64,000 bases of DNA from JBKHYJ01 sp046565505 (GTDB lineage: Bacteria; Acidobacteriota; Blastocatellia; UBA7656), in NCBI GenBank assembly GCA_046565505.1, contig JBKHYJ010000043.1, positions 62,001-126,000 of the forward strand, read 5' to 3'. Made by a program: the position numbers and the translations under genes. This document shows positions 7,730 to 17,246 of this stretch, piece after piece. Position 1 is the stretch's first letter. Each line of letters opens with the position of its first letter. The notes below the pieces were generated by a model that had not been told where the DNA came from, did no database searches, and was given only the letters and a program-made list of their open reading frames with translations.

Positions 7730-9646
7730 ATGAGCAGGACAGATAATTCCGACCGGCACACCGGCAGTAAATTCCAGTTCCCAAATTCCACGCGAGTATA
7801 CGTTCAGGGCAGCAGGCCCGGCCTGCGCGTTCCCATGCGTGAGATCAGGTTGAACCTGACGCGCGGGGTGAACGGCGCGGTCGAAGAGAACTCGCCGCTC
7901 CGCGTTTACGATTCGAGCGGGCCGTGGGGCGACCCCGACGCCAGATGCGATGTCCACGACGGGCTGCCCGCGGTGAGGCGCGAGTGGATAACGTCCCGCG
8001 GGGATGTCGAAGAGTATGAAGGCCGCAAAGTCCAGCCGCAGGATGACGGCTACCTGACGGAAGGCGCGAGAGAATACGCGATCAACAAAGACAGGGGCCG
8101 CCTGGACCCGTTCCCGGGACTGCGCCGCATGCCGCTTCGCGCGAAGCCGGGCCAGGCGGTCACACAGATGCGGTACGCCAGGCGCGGCATCATCACTCCC
8201 GAGATGGAGTTCGTAGCCATCCGGGAGAACCTCGGCAGGCAGGCGGCGTTCGAGGCCGCAAAGGAAGGCGACTGCGGCCGGTTGAACTTTCAGCATGCGG
8301 GCGAACGATTCGGCGCAAAGATACCCCGGTTCGTGACCCCCGAGTTCGTGCGCGACGAAGTGGCGCGCGGCCGCGCCATAATCCCCGCCAACATCAACCA
8401 CCCCGAGAGCGAGCCTATGGCCATAGGCCGCAACTTCCTCGTGAAGATCAACGCCAACATAGGCAATTCGGCGGTGGCCTCTTCGATCGAGGAAGAAGTC
8501 GAGAAGATGAGGTGGTCGATCAAGTGGGGCGCGGACACAGTGATGGACCTGTCAACGGGCAAGAACATCCATGAGACGCGCGAGTGGATCCTCCGCAACT
8601 CGCCCGTGCCGGTCGGGACCGTGCCCATCTACCAGGCCCTTGAGAAAGTCGGCGGCAAGGCCGAAGAGCTGACATGGGAAATTTACCGCGACACGCTCAT
8701 CGAGCAGGCGGAGCAGGGCGTCGATTACTTCACGATTCATGCGGGCGTGCTCTTGCGATACATCCCGCTGACGGCGAAGCGCACCACGGGGATCGTCTCG
8801 CGCGGCGGCTCAATTATGGCCAAGTGGTGTCTCTCGCACCACGAGGAGAGTTTCCTCTACACACACTTCCGCGAGATGTGCGAGATCATGCGCGCCTACG
8901 ACGTGTCGTTCAGCCTCGGCGATGGGCTGCGCCCCGGCTCGATAGCCGACGCGAACGACGAGGCGCAATTCGCGGAGCTTGACACGCTGGGCGAGCTGAC
9001 CAGGGTCGCGTGGGACATGGACTGCCAGGTGATGATTGAAGGCCCGGGCCACGTCCCCTTGCACCTGATCAAGGAGAACGTGGACCGCCAGCTCGAAGTC
9101 TGTCACGAGGCCCCTTTCTACACGCTCGGGCCGCTGGTGACGGACATAGCGCCGGGCTACGACCACATCACTTCCGCCATAGGGGCGGCGATGATAGGCT
9201 GGTTCGGCACGGCGATGCTCTGCTACGTGACGCCGAAAGAGCACCTGGGGTTGCCCGACAGGCAGGACGTGAAAGACGGTGTGATCGCCTACAAGATAGC
9301 CGCGCACGCGGCGGACCTGGCGAAGGGCCACCCCGGCGCTCAGCTCCAAGACAACGCCCTGTCGAAAGCGAGATTTGAATTCCGCTGGGAAGACCAGTTC
9401 AATCTCGCGCTCGACCCGGAGCTTGCGCGCGAGTATCACGACGAGACTCTCCCGCAGGAGGGGGCGAAGCTGGCGCACTTCTGCTCCATGTGCGGCCCTC
9501 ATTTTTGCTCCATGAAGATCACGCAAGAGGTCCGCGATTACGCCGCGCAAAAGCAGGTGGATGAGCTTGTGGCGTTAGAGAGCGGCATGCGCGAAAAGTC
9601 CGAAGAGTTCAGGCAGGCGGGGGCCGAGATTTACACAAAAGCTTAA
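7730..9646 (+). CDS. thiC: Phosphomethylpyrimidine synthase
   Basis: ThiC is a radical-SAM enzyme that converts 5-aminoimidazole ribotide into hydroxymethylpyrimidine phosphate for thiamine synthesis. The 638-residue product is of normal length and shows NINHPESEPMAIGRNFLVKINANIGNSA, EQGVDYFTIHAG, EGPGHVPLH and the C-terminal CX2CX4C cluster motif at Cys585, Cys588 and Cys593. The ATG at 7730 is chosen over an upstream in-frame start because GAGGAG precedes it by 5 bases and the upstream codons fall in the riboswitch expression platform. The gene stands alone. Confidence 0.97.
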   Translation: MSRTDNSDRHTGSKFQFPNSTRVYVQGSRPGLRVPMREIRLNLTRGVNGAVEENSPLRVYDSSGPWGDPDARCDVHDGLPAVRREWITSRGDVEEYEGRKVQPQDDGYLTEGAREYAINKDRGRLDPFPGLRRMPLRAKPGQAVTQMRYARRGIITPEMEFVAIRENLGRQAAFEAAKEGDCGRLNFQHAGERFGAKIPRFVTPEFVRDEVARGRAIIPANINHPESEPMAIGRNFLVKINANIGNSAVASSIEEEVEKMRWSIKWGADTVMDLSTGKNIHETREWILRNSPVPVGTVPIYQALEKVGGKAEELTWEIYRDTLIEQAEQGVDYFTIHAGVLLRYIPLTAKRTTGIVSRGGSIMAKWCLSHHEESFLYTHFREMCEIMRAYDVSFSLGDGLRPGSIADANDEAQFAELDTLGELTRVAWDMDCQVMIEGPGHVPLHLIKENVDRQLEVCHEAPFYTLGPLVTDIAPGYDHITSAIGAAMIGWFGTAMLCYVTPKEHLGLPDRQDVKDGVIAYKIAAHAADLAKGHPGAQLQDNALSKARFEFRWEDQFNLALDPELAREYHDETLPQEGAKLAHFCSMCGPHFCSMKITQEVRDYAAQKQVDELVALESGMREKSEEFRQAGAEIYTKA

Positions 9647-9665
9647 TGTTTTAAGAGCGACATCC

Positions 9666-9705
9666 GGGCCGCTTAACAGCTACCCCGTAGCCTGTCAGGC
9701 GGCCC
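9666..9705 (+). terminator. Hairpin downstream of thiC
   Basis: GGGCCGC (9666-9672) pairs with GCGGCCC (9699-9705), and inside it ACAGCTAC can pair with GTAGCCTGT. It begins 20 bases after the thiC stop. No T-run follows, so it is a probable but not classical terminator. Confidence 0.5.
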
Positions 9706-9927
9706 GAATTCGTTAACTGCCCGACCTGTCAGGTCCGTGCTGCGGGTAAGGCCGGAAGAGCCTGTTGACAGTCACCCTCTACTATCACAGTCGGCAACAA
9801 TCTGCGAATTCTTGAAGACCAAATTAACAAAGCAAATCAAAAGGAAGATTCATCGCGGGCAACATGGTTCTTGATGGCTGAACACTGCTTTTATTACCCG
9901 CGCCCAGGTTGGTAGAATCTCTGTCCT

Positions 9928-10893
9928 ATGAACAACACTAATGCCGAACAAAATGACACGCCCAGGGTTGTCTCGCTCATCGCGAGCGCGACCGAGATTG
10001 TTTGCGCGCTCGGATTTACAGACCAACTCGTGGGCCGCTCGCACGAGTGCGACTTCCCTCCTTCGGTCAAACATCTGCCGCAATGCACTTCCCCTAAATT
10101 CAATGTCGAGGGCACGAGCTACGAGATTGACCAGCGCGTGAAGGCCATCGTACAAGAGGCGCTGAGCGTGTACCGGGTGGACTCTACTACCCTTGAAGCT
10201 TTACGGCCGACTCACATCATCACTCAGTCACAATGTGAAGTCTGCGCCGTCAGCCTCAAGGATGTCGAGCAGGCGGTTTGCGAGCTGACTAGCTCCCGCC
10301 CGGTCATCGTTTCGCTCGAGCCGAACTCGCTCGCAGACATCTGGAACGACATCCAAAGAGTGGGAGACGCGCTGGGCGCATCTGATCGCGCTCAAGCGCT
10401 CATCGACCAGTTGCAGAGCAGGATGGACGAGATAGCTCAAAGGACGCACTGGCTGCAATCCGACCCATTAGTCGCTCACATAGAGTGGGTTGACCCGCTG
10501 ATGGCCGGGGGCAACTGGATGCCCGAGCTTATCGAGATGGCCGGGGGCGTGAACCTCTTCGGGGAGGCGGGCAAGCACTCGCCCTGGATGACGTGGGAGG
10601 ACTTGATAGCAAAAGAGCCTGACGTTATTTTCGTTTCGCCATGCGGCTTCGACATCGAACGGACGCTCCAAGAGATGCACCTGCTCAGCAGCAAGCCCCA
10701 ATGGGCCACGCTCAAAGCGGTAAGATCGGGGCGCGTCTTTGTGGCCGATGGCAACCAGTACTTCAACCGGCCCGGCCCCCGAGTCGCCGAATCATTGGAG
10801 ATACTGGCCGAGATTCTGCACCCGAATGTATTTCACTTCGGGCACGAGGCCACGGGCTGGGTGCGTTACAACGGGGCCGCGGCCGGCGGTTAA
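9928..10893 (+). CDS. Cobalamin-binding (BtuF-like) protein without signal peptide
   Basis: The 321-residue protein matches periplasmic B12/iron-type binding proteins (RVVSLIASATEIVCALGFTDQLVGRSHECDFP, then HIEWVDPLMAGGNWMPELIEMAGG and DVIFVSPCGFDIERT). Such proteins bind corrinoids or siderophore-like ligands for ABC import. Here no export signal is seen and no permease or ATPase gene is adjacent. Soluble members of this type are common in genomes and their role is unclear. No strong ribosome-binding site is visible before the ATG at 9928. Confidence 0.8.
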   Translation: MNNTNAEQNDTPRVVSLIASATEIVCALGFTDQLVGRSHECDFPPSVKHLPQCTSPKFNVEGTSYEIDQRVKAIVQEALSVYRVDSTTLEALRPTHIITQSQCEVCAVSLKDVEQAVCELTSSRPVIVSLEPNSLADIWNDIQRVGDALGASDRAQALIDQLQSRMDEIAQRTHWLQSDPLVAHIEWVDPLMAGGNWMPELIEMAGGVNLFGEAGKHSPWMTWEDLIAKEPDVIFVSPCGFDIERTLQEMHLLSSKPQWATLKAVRSGRVFVADGNQYFNRPGPRVAESLEILAEILHPNVFHFGHEATGWVRYNGAAAGG

Positions 10894-10961
10894 TGACAAT
10901 CAAGATGTGGAAGGCGCGCAATCGGCTCCCGGAGCCATTTCTACGGCTCCGCCGCTTGCGA

Positions 10962-11717
10962 TCAACTGAGGTCTTTCGGGACGACGACGTGGCGCATGAG
11001 CCGCACTATCAGGTTGCGGCGGCGGTCAACGCGGCGGCGGTGTTTGGCGGGGTTGAAAGCCCCGTTCGGGTTCGGGATTATGGCGGACAGGAATGCGGCC
11101 TGTTCCGCGCTGAGCGTGGCGGCCGAGGCGTTGAAGTAATGGCGCGCGGCTGCTTCCGCTCCGTAGATGCCATCCCCCCATTCGATCACGTTGAGGTAGA
11201 GTTCCAGTATGCGCCGCTTACCGACTATCCACTCCATCTCCTTCGTTATCATCGCTTCGTGAAGCTTGCGCAGGGGCGTCTTGGATGTAGACAGGAACAG
11301 GTTCTTGGCTAGCTGCTGGGTGATCGTAGAAGCGCCCCTCTTGAATCGCCCTTCGTTCCAATCTTTTTCCATAGCTATTCTTATCTCTTCCCAATCGAAT
11401 CCCGCGTGGTCGAAAAATCGCGAGTCTTCGCCGGCCAGCACCGCGCGCACGAGGTTCGGGGAGATTCGGTCATAGGGGACCCAGGTTTGCACGCGCTTAG
11501 GCTCGCGCCCCTCTGCGGCCGCCTCCACCGCCCGCTGCTCCATCATGGCCGTGGCGTCGGGGTTCCTGCTCTTCACCCGGAAGACGCGAAATAAGATCAA
11601 CCCATGATAGAACACGGCGGCGCAGACCAGGACGGCGAGTATAGCCTTCGCCCATTTGCGCCATTGCGCGGGCCGAGCTTTATAAACCTTCGTCTTCGAT
11701 TGGACCGCCTGAACCAT
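10962..11717 (-). CDS. mtgA: Monofunctional peptidoglycan glycosyltransferase
   Basis: MtgA polymerises lipid II into glycan strands at the inner membrane. The 251-residue protein has a short cytoplasmic tail, one membrane segment at about 24-46 and a GT51 domain with catalytic Glu97 in AVLAGEDSRFFDHAGFDWE. Family motifs RGASTITQQLAKNLFLS, RKLHEAMITKEMEW and RILELYLNVIEWGDGIYGAEAAARHYF follow. There is no transpeptidase domain. The start at 11717 gives the usual basic N terminus before the membrane anchor. Confidence 0.95.
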   Translation of the reverse strand: MVQAVQSKTKVYKARPAQWRKWAKAILAVLVCAAVFYHGLILFRVFRVKSRNPDATAMMEQRAVEAAAEGREPKRVQTWVPYDRISPNLVRAVLAGEDSRFFDHAGFDWEEIRIAMEKDWNEGRFKRGASTITQQLAKNLFLSTSKTPLRKLHEAMITKEMEWIVGKRRILELYLNVIEWGDGIYGAEAAARHYFNASAATLSAEQAAFLSAIIPNPNGAFNPAKHRRRVDRRRNLIVRLMRHVVVPKDLS

Positions 11718-11845
11718 ATGAGTAATTATAAACGATGAGCCCGGAACGACTAGCGCGGAGTTGATAGCTCTTAATCCATTGCTTCCAATTAATCTACCCG
11801 TAAAAAACGGCGACGCGCCGGCAACAGCACTTCAGCGCTTCGCAT

Positions 11846-13270
11846 TCATCGTTCGCTTGCCCTTGAGTGCGTAGCCTTCCAGATGTAAAAAGCCGGGACG
11901 CCCGCCAGCACGATGATAAGCACGAGCAGCGCGCCGCTCCACTCGTAGGGGTTCGGCCCGCCCGACAGGCGCGCGCCATAATACCGAATGTCGCCGAACA
12001 AGGCGTTGCCTATCAGAATCAGCACCGCAATGATGAAGAGCGCGGGCGTCACCGGGTAGCCCAGCGTTTTATAAGGTCGCGGCAGGTCCGGCCGCTTGCG
12101 GCGCAGCGCGTAAACGGCCGCGACCCCGAGTGCGTAGAAAGGCCAGATCGCCAGGACGAAAGTATCAGATAACTGCTCGAACGTTCGTATCATCACGAAC
12201 AAGATGGCTAGCGACGCAGCCAGAGAGATGGCAATGTAAGGCGTCTTGAACCGGGGGTGCACGGAGGCGATCTTCTTGAAGAAGAGTCCGTCGTCAGCCA
12301 TCGCGAAAAATATTCGCGGCCCCGTCATCATCGACCCGTTGAGAGTCCCGAAGGCCGAAACCATCACGGCGACCGAAACCAGCTTCACGCCTACGTCGCC
12401 GACTATTCTATAGGCCGTGTCGGCCGCGACCAGCTTCGAGTTCGCGACCTGATTGATGTCGAGCAGGTGCAGGTACGCGAGGTTCGCCAGCACGTAAATC
12501 GCGATGACGGCGAGCGTCCCCGCGATGAGCGTCAGGGGCAGGTTGCGCTCCGGGCGTTTCACTTCCCCGCTGATGAACGTGACATCGGCCCACCCGTCAT
12601 AGACCCACAGCAACGAAATGAAGGCGAGCCCGAACATCACAAATGATGGGGAGGTGGCGGCCTGGACCGGCGACGCCGGCACGGGCGCGGCATTAGTGCC
12701 TCCTAACAGGAACGCGGCGAGCACTAACAAGACGAGCGCGCCGTATTTCGTCGCCGTCGTCGCGTTCTGCACGAGCGCGCCCAGCTTCACCCCGACGATG
12801 TTGAAAATCGCGACGATCAATATTGCCGCGGCCGCGACGTAATGGACCGCCTGGGGGTCATCCCTGCCCAGCAAACGGAGGAAATACTCCGCGAAGACTG
12901 TCGAGATTGCGCCCAGCGCCGAGGCTCGAATGATTACCAGTTCCGACCAACCGAATAAAAACGCAGGCAGGCGACCGAACCCCTCGCGCAGGTAAACGAA
13001 TACGCCGCCCGTGTGCGGGAGCGCGCCCGCCAGTTCGGCCAGCGTAAGCGCGCCGCAAAGCGAGAAGAACCCGCCCAGCGACCACAGCAGCAGGTACAAC
13101 TCTTCAAAGGGGACTTTGGCCGCTATCCCCGCGGGCGAGCGGAATATGCCCGTGCCGATCGTCGAGCCGATGAGGATGGCGATTGCGCTGACGACGCCGA
13201 GCCTCCGCGGGAGCGAAGTGTGATGTCGTTCAGTCGCGATTTCTATCTTGTTCTCTGTACTTGTTTCCAC
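11846..13270 (-). CDS. APC-superfamily amino-acid permease
   Basis: A 474-residue integral membrane protein with about twelve hydrophobic segments. The first segment carries the APC substrate-site motif IGSTIGTGIFRSPAGIA, and SLLWVYDGWADVTFISGEVKRPERNLP is typical of the LAT/AAT-type amino-acid exchangers. It should move amino acids across the inner membrane by proton coupling or exchange. The substrate cannot be named. It starts 13 bases after the stop of the small CxxC gene on the same strand, so the two may be co-transcribed. Confidence 0.9.
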   Translation of the reverse strand: METSTENKIEIATERHHTSLPRRLGVVSAIAILIGSTIGTGIFRSPAGIAAKVPFEELYLLLWSLGGFFSLCGALTLAELAGALPHTGGVFVYLREGFGRLPAFLFGWSELVIIRASALGAISTVFAEYFLRLLGRDDPQAVHYVAAAAILIVAIFNIVGVKLGALVQNATTATKYGALVLLVLAAFLLGGTNAAPVPASPVQAATSPSFVMFGLAFISLLWVYDGWADVTFISGEVKRPERNLPLTLIAGTLAVIAIYVLANLAYLHLLDINQVANSKLVAADTAYRIVGDVGVKLVSVAVMVSAFGTLNGSMMTGPRIFFAMADDGLFFKKIASVHPRFKTPYIAISLAASLAILFVMIRTFEQLSDTFVLAIWPFYALGVAAVYALRRKRPDLPRPYKTLGYPVTPALFIIAVLILIGNALFGDIRYYGARLSGGPNPYEWSGALLVLIIVLAGVPAFYIWKATHSRASER

Positions 13271-13283
13271 GAGTCATTCGAGG

Positions 13284-13622
13284 TTATAACTCGCCCAGGT
13301 AATCGTCAAGGCACGATGGGCAAGTCACCAGGCGGCAGCCGCAAATTTTCGTGCAGAGGAAGTTGAGCAGGAATCTGGCCTCGCCCTCGGAGATGAAAAG
13401 CCGCCGCGCCGCGGCTTCGATGGAGCGACTCGCGCGAAACTCTTCTGCGACGTGGCCCCACTTGTCGCGGTACGCGAGCGCGTCTCGCCACTTCGCGGGC
13501 ACGCGCCAATCGGGCAAATCCAGGTCGATCTCTTCGCCGCAGAGCGGGCATTCGCATGTGAGGGCGACAACCATGCCGCCCTCCCTTTCTTCAATCAGCC
13601 GTGCGCTATCAGATTCGTTCAT
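13284..13622 (-). CDS. Small protein with CxxC zinc-ribbon-like pairs
   Basis: I do not recognise this 112-residue protein. It has CECPLCGEEIDLDLPDW near the N terminus and CGCRLVTCPSCLDDYLGEL at the C terminus, so two CxxC pairs could form one zinc site. The middle is helical and charged. The ATG at 13622 is chosen because it overlaps the stop of the upstream membrane-protein gene as ATGA, a sign of translational coupling; another ATG lies four codons earlier. Composition and codon use match the core genes around it. Confidence 0.65.
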   Translation of the reverse strand: MNESDSARLIEEREGGMVVALTCECPLCGEEIDLDLPDWRVPAKWRDALAYRDKWGHVAEEFRASRSIEAAARRLFISEGEARFLLNFLCTKICGCRLVTCPSCLDDYLGEL

Positions 13623-14170
13623 CGCCTGAGCCATGAGCGAACGGTGAGGAACAAGACCGTCAGCCCCGCCAGCATCGCCATCCCCATGAACCAGACGGAA
13701 AACCTGTGCAGGTCGTTGAACTCGACGCGGAGCGGGTCCGTCGCCGCCACGTCATCAATCAGCCCGCCCATTGCCAGGCGGAGCGAAACCATTTTCGCCG
13801 AAACCCAGAAGCGCGAGAGCGCGGCCATCGCCACCATCACGCAGAGCAGGACCAGCCGTAGCGATTTAGCCGCGGCCGTCGCGCGGCGTACGCGCCAGGC
13901 TGAGAGTTGAATCAGTATCAAGAGCGGGCCGATGACAAGCCCCATCGCCTCTACTTTCGAGATGGCGCTCGTGACCATCTTCCCGGCCAGCTCGCGGGTG
14001 GGCAGCGCGGCGAACGCGCCCGGGGCGACGGCGAAGCTGAAAAAGATCATGGAGCCCAGCCACGCCGAAATGAGCAGCGCCTCCGCGAATGCGATCACCT
14101 GTTGCCCCGCCGTGTAATTGGCCTCTGGAGCCTGTTTCAGGGCTCCCGTGCGTGCAGTGCTCAGAGCCAT
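13619..14170 (-). CDS. DUF4149-like four-helix membrane protein
   Basis: A 183-residue protein with four predicted membrane segments (about 27-48, 75-97, 100-122 and 155-178). The sequence ISAWLGSMIFFSFAVAPGAFAALPTRELAGKMVTSAISKVEAMG and the late HRFSVWFMGMAML resemble the DUF4149/TMEM205-like family. Members are uncharacterised inner-membrane proteins. It is coupled by a 4-base overlap to the small CxxC protein gene and lies just downstream of trxB. Confidence 0.75.
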   Translation of the reverse strand: MALSTARTGALKQAPEANYTAGQQVIAFAEALLISAWLGSMIFFSFAVAPGAFAALPTRELAGKMVTSAISKVEAMGLVIGPLLILIQLSAWRVRRATAAAKSLRLVLLCVMVAMAALSRFWVSAKMVSLRLAMGGLIDDVAATDPLRVEFNDLHRFSVWFMGMAMLAGLTVLFLTVRSWLRR

Positions 14171-14197
14171 AGTCTCACCCCGGCCGCCGGGCGGGCG

Positions 14198-15292
14198 TCA
14201 ATCCCCCGTCGCTATTTCCTCTTCGGGCTTATTCATCACGACCTCGCCATCCGGCATGATGATTTTTTCATGGTCCGCGGTGACAAGCTCGCCCTCGATC
14301 GTCACTTCGTCGCCCGTCGGCATCTGGACGGGCAAGTTATCGAGGAACCTTTCGGCGTCAATCGCGGCCATGCACCCGGTGCCTGCGGCCGTCACGGCCT
14401 GCCTGTAGAAAGAATCCTGCGCGTCGCCGCACGCGAAGACGCCAGGGATGTTCGTAGCCATCGAGTGGCCCGAAGTCTTCAGATAGCCGACCTCGTCCAT
14501 ATCGAGCTGGCCTTTGAAAATATCCGTGTTCGGCTTATGGCCTATCGCTACGAAGACGCCCTCGCAGGGGAAGATTCTCTCCTCCCCGGTCTTGAGCCCT
14601 TTGATTCGCACGCCGGTCACGCCGGTCGCCGGCGACCCGAGAATCTCTTCGACGGCCGTGTCCCAGATGAAGTCGATCTTGTCGTTCTTGAATGCCTTGT
14701 CCTGCATGATCTTTGAAGCGCGCAAAGTATCGCGCCGATGAATGACCGTCACGCGCGAGGCGTAGCGCGTGAGGAACGTCGCCTCCTCCATCGCCGTGTC
14801 GCCACCGCCGACGACCACGATCGGCTTGCCCTTAAAGAAGAATCCGTCACAGGTGGCGCAGGCGGAAACCCCATACCCGCCGAGCCCATTCGGCGCGGGC
14901 GCTTCGCCGGGGATGCCCAGCCACTTGGCGGAAGCGCCCGATGCGATTATCAGCGTCTCCGCCTTGATGACGTGGTCCTCCGTGTGGAGCGTGAAAGGGC
15001 GCTTGCTCAGGTCGGCCTCGCGCACCCAGGTGACCAGGAATTCTGTGCCGAAACGGGCCGCTTGATCGCGAAACTCTTGCATCAACTCGGGGCCTTGAAT
15101 CCCTTTCGAGAAGCCAGGGTAGTTCTCGACCTCTGTGGTAATCATCAACTGGCCGCCCGGCTGAGGGCCTTCGATTAAAAGAGGGCGAAGGTCGGCGCGC
15201 GCGGCGTAAATCGCCGCGGTCAATCCGGCCGGCCCGGAACCAAGAATCACTACTTCTCTGTGCAGAGCATCTTTAGGCATAAAGTTCGGCAT
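14198..15292 (-). CDS. trxB: Thioredoxin reductase with acidic C-terminal extension
   Basis: The 364-residue flavoprotein reduces thioredoxin with NADPH. It has the FAD loop VILGSGPAGLTAAIYAARA, the redox pair Cys145-Cys148 (ACATCDG), the NADPH loop VVVGGGDTAMEEA and the C-terminal GVFACGDAQD. It is about 45 residues longer than usual TrxB because of an acidic tail (GDEVTIEGELVTADHEKI onward) of unknown purpose. AAAGGAG lies just before the first ATG at 15292. The DUF4149-like gene follows 27 bases downstream. Confidence 0.95.
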   Translation of the reverse strand: MPNFMPKDALHREVVILGSGPAGLTAAIYAARADLRPLLIEGPQPGGQLMITTEVENYPGFSKGIQGPELMQEFRDQAARFGTEFLVTWVREADLSKRPFTLHTEDHVIKAETLIIASGASAKWLGIPGEAPAPNGLGGYGVSACATCDGFFFKGKPIVVVGGGDTAMEEATFLTRYASRVTVIHRRDTLRASKIMQDKAFKNDKIDFIWDTAVEEILGSPATGVTGVRIKGLKTGEERIFPCEGVFVAIGHKPNTDIFKGQLDMDEVGYLKTSGHSMATNIPGVFACGDAQDSFYRQAVTAAGTGCMAAIDAERFLDNLPVQMPTGDEVTIEGELVTADHEKIIMPDGEVVMNKPEEEIATGD

Positions 15293-15528
15293 GGCTCCTT
15301 TCGTCCGTCGTCGGGGAATACCTGGCTAACACTCACCTGCCAATGCGACCTCAAATTCTCGACACAATATTATAGCCGCTGGCGTCAACCTAGTCGAACA
15401 AAGCTCAAGTCGCGCAGCCGGCGGGGCGGGCAGCTGTGAAGGCGACGAATCATAACCACCTCTCTGGAATCCCGCTCGCGGCGCAGTCCCCGGTTCATTC
15501 TCTTCCCGCCCTGCGCGTGCGGATCAAC

Positions 15529-17040
15529 TCAGGCTTCGCCCGCGTGATTCGCCACGAAATTTGCCAGCAACCTCGCGCCGAAGCCCGTCGCGCCCCTGGC
15601 GATGTAGGGCTTCGCGCTCCCGGTCCAGGCGGTCCCGGCGATGTCGAGGTGCGCCCAGGGTAATTTCCCGGCGAAATGCCTCAGGAACCACCCGGCCGTG
15701 ATGGCGCCCGCCGTCCGGTTGCCGATGTTCTTTATGTCGGCGATGTCGCTGCGAATCATCTCCCCGTATTCATTATCGAGCGGCATCTGCCAGAGCCGCT
15801 CGCCGCACCGGTGGCCCGCCCTTATCAAATCATCTACCAGGCGCTGGTCGGTCCCCATGACCGCGGCATGCGCCTCGCCCAGGGCCACCATGCACGCGCC
15901 CGTGAGGGTCGCCGCATCAACTATCAAGCTAGCCCCCCTGCTGATCGCATACGTCATCGCGTCCGCGAGAACCAGGCGGCCTTCCGCGTCAGTGTTTACG
16001 ACTTCAATAGTCTTGCCGCTGAGGCTCCGCACCACGTCGCCGGGCTTCACGGCACGGCCCGATGGGAGGTTCTCCGCCGCGGGCACGACGCCGAGCACTC
16101 GCACGCCCGGGCGAAGCCGCGCTATCACCTGCATCGCTCCGATCACAGCCGCGCCGCCGCCCATGTCGTACTTCATCTCATCCATCCGGTCGGCGGGCTT
16201 TATCGAAATGCCGCCAGAGTCGAAAGTAATTCCTTTCCCTATGAGCGCGATTAATTCCCCGTCCGCCCGCCGCGCCCCCGCGGGCTCGTAGCTGAGCACG
16301 ATGAGTTGCGCAGGTTCCTCGCTCCCGCGCGAAACGGCGAGCAGCGCGCCCATGCCAAGCTCTTTCATCTCGTCCTCGCCGAGCGCCTCAAACCCCAGCC
16401 CTTCGCGCGCGGCCATTTCCTTCGAGTGGCTCGCCAGCTCGGTCGGCGTCATAACATTTCCCGGCGCGTAGCCGAGCACGCGCGCGAAATTAGCCCCCTC
16501 CGCCATCCACTCGCCAACCCTTGCGGCGCTCTCGATGTCGTGTGCTTCGGCCGATTCGCTGACGAGGTGGAGGACTTCGATTCCGCGGGCGGATTCGCTA
16601 TTGGATTGATAGAAGTCGCAGTTCATCCGGCCGATGAGCGCGCCTTCGACTATGGCCCTGACGCTCGCCTGGTCGCTCAAGCCATCGCGTAAGAGGAAGG
16701 CCGCCGAACGCACATTGCGCGCGGCAAGCAGCCTCATGACCGCGCCCGCGAGACGCTGAAGGCCGAGCGGGCTTAAGGACTCGCGCCCGCCCGCCCCGTA
16801 GAGCAAAACGCGCTTCGTCGATAACCCCTCGGCGCTATGAAGAAGCGTCCAGCCATCACGCTTGCCATCGACCTCGCCCGTTTCAAATACTGATTCGACG
16901 ACCCCGCGCGTGAGGTGATCGAGCGAAGCAAGCGCGGGCGACCGCTGCGCGTCGAGCGGGGCGTCGCCTTCAAAGATTGGCACTATCAATACGTCGTCAT
17001 TTATCTCACTTAAACCTGTACGGCTCGCGATGACCTTCAT
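15529..17040 (-). CDS. pepA: Cytosolic leucyl aminopeptidase (M17)
   Basis: This 503-residue di-metal aminopeptidase removes N-terminal residues from peptides. The metal and catalytic residues are in place: Lys269 and Asp274 in GKGITFDSGG, Asp292 in KYDMGGGAAV, and Asp351 and Glu353 in the signature NTDAEGRLVLADA. The N-terminal macro-like domain is present, so the length is normal. It is a single gene with a GAGAGAG-type ribosome-binding site a few bases before the ATG at 17040. Confidence 0.95.
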   Translation of the reverse strand: MKVIASRTGLSEINDDVLIVPIFEGDAPLDAQRSPALASLDHLTRGVVESVFETGEVDGKRDGWTLLHSAEGLSTKRVLLYGAGGRESLSPLGLQRLAGAVMRLLAARNVRSAAFLLRDGLSDQASVRAIVEGALIGRMNCDFYQSNSESARGIEVLHLVSESAEAHDIESAARVGEWMAEGANFARVLGYAPGNVMTPTELASHSKEMAAREGLGFEALGEDEMKELGMGALLAVSRGSEEPAQLIVLSYEPAGARRADGELIALIGKGITFDSGGISIKPADRMDEMKYDMGGGAAVIGAMQVIARLRPGVRVLGVVPAAENLPSGRAVKPGDVVRSLSGKTIEVVNTDAEGRLVLADAMTYAISRGASLIVDAATLTGACMVALGEAHAAVMGTDQRLVDDLIRAGHRCGERLWQMPLDNEYGEMIRSDIADIKNIGNRTAGAITAGWFLRHFAGKLPWAHLDIAGTAWTGSAKPYIARGATGFGARLLANFVANHAGEA

Positions 17041-17246
17041 AGTTAAGAGACTCTCTCCTTCCAGAATTTCGGGAAGCGATGGGGCGGGCCGCGCCGCGCG
17101 GGCGCCGGAACGTCACAGGTCGAAGTAATCAGAGCGGCAATGGCGGCGGTCGCGCCCGCCCGGCCGTAACATGGCGTCATCATTCTAACGAACGCGGGCC
17201 GGCCCCTTTAATCTACTCCGGTAATGAAAGCCCTTCCCGCCGAAAG

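Noticed and set aside
7385..8401. Minus-strand frame of 338 codons across the riboswitch and thiC
   Set aside because: It covers the conserved riboswitch and thiC coding sequence and has no recognisable domain.
9715..9775. CAGGTCCG and GGCCGGAAGAG suggested a small SRP RNA
   Set aside because: The conserved GGAAG-loop and AGCAGCC order of 4.5S RNA is not present; no matching outer stem was found.
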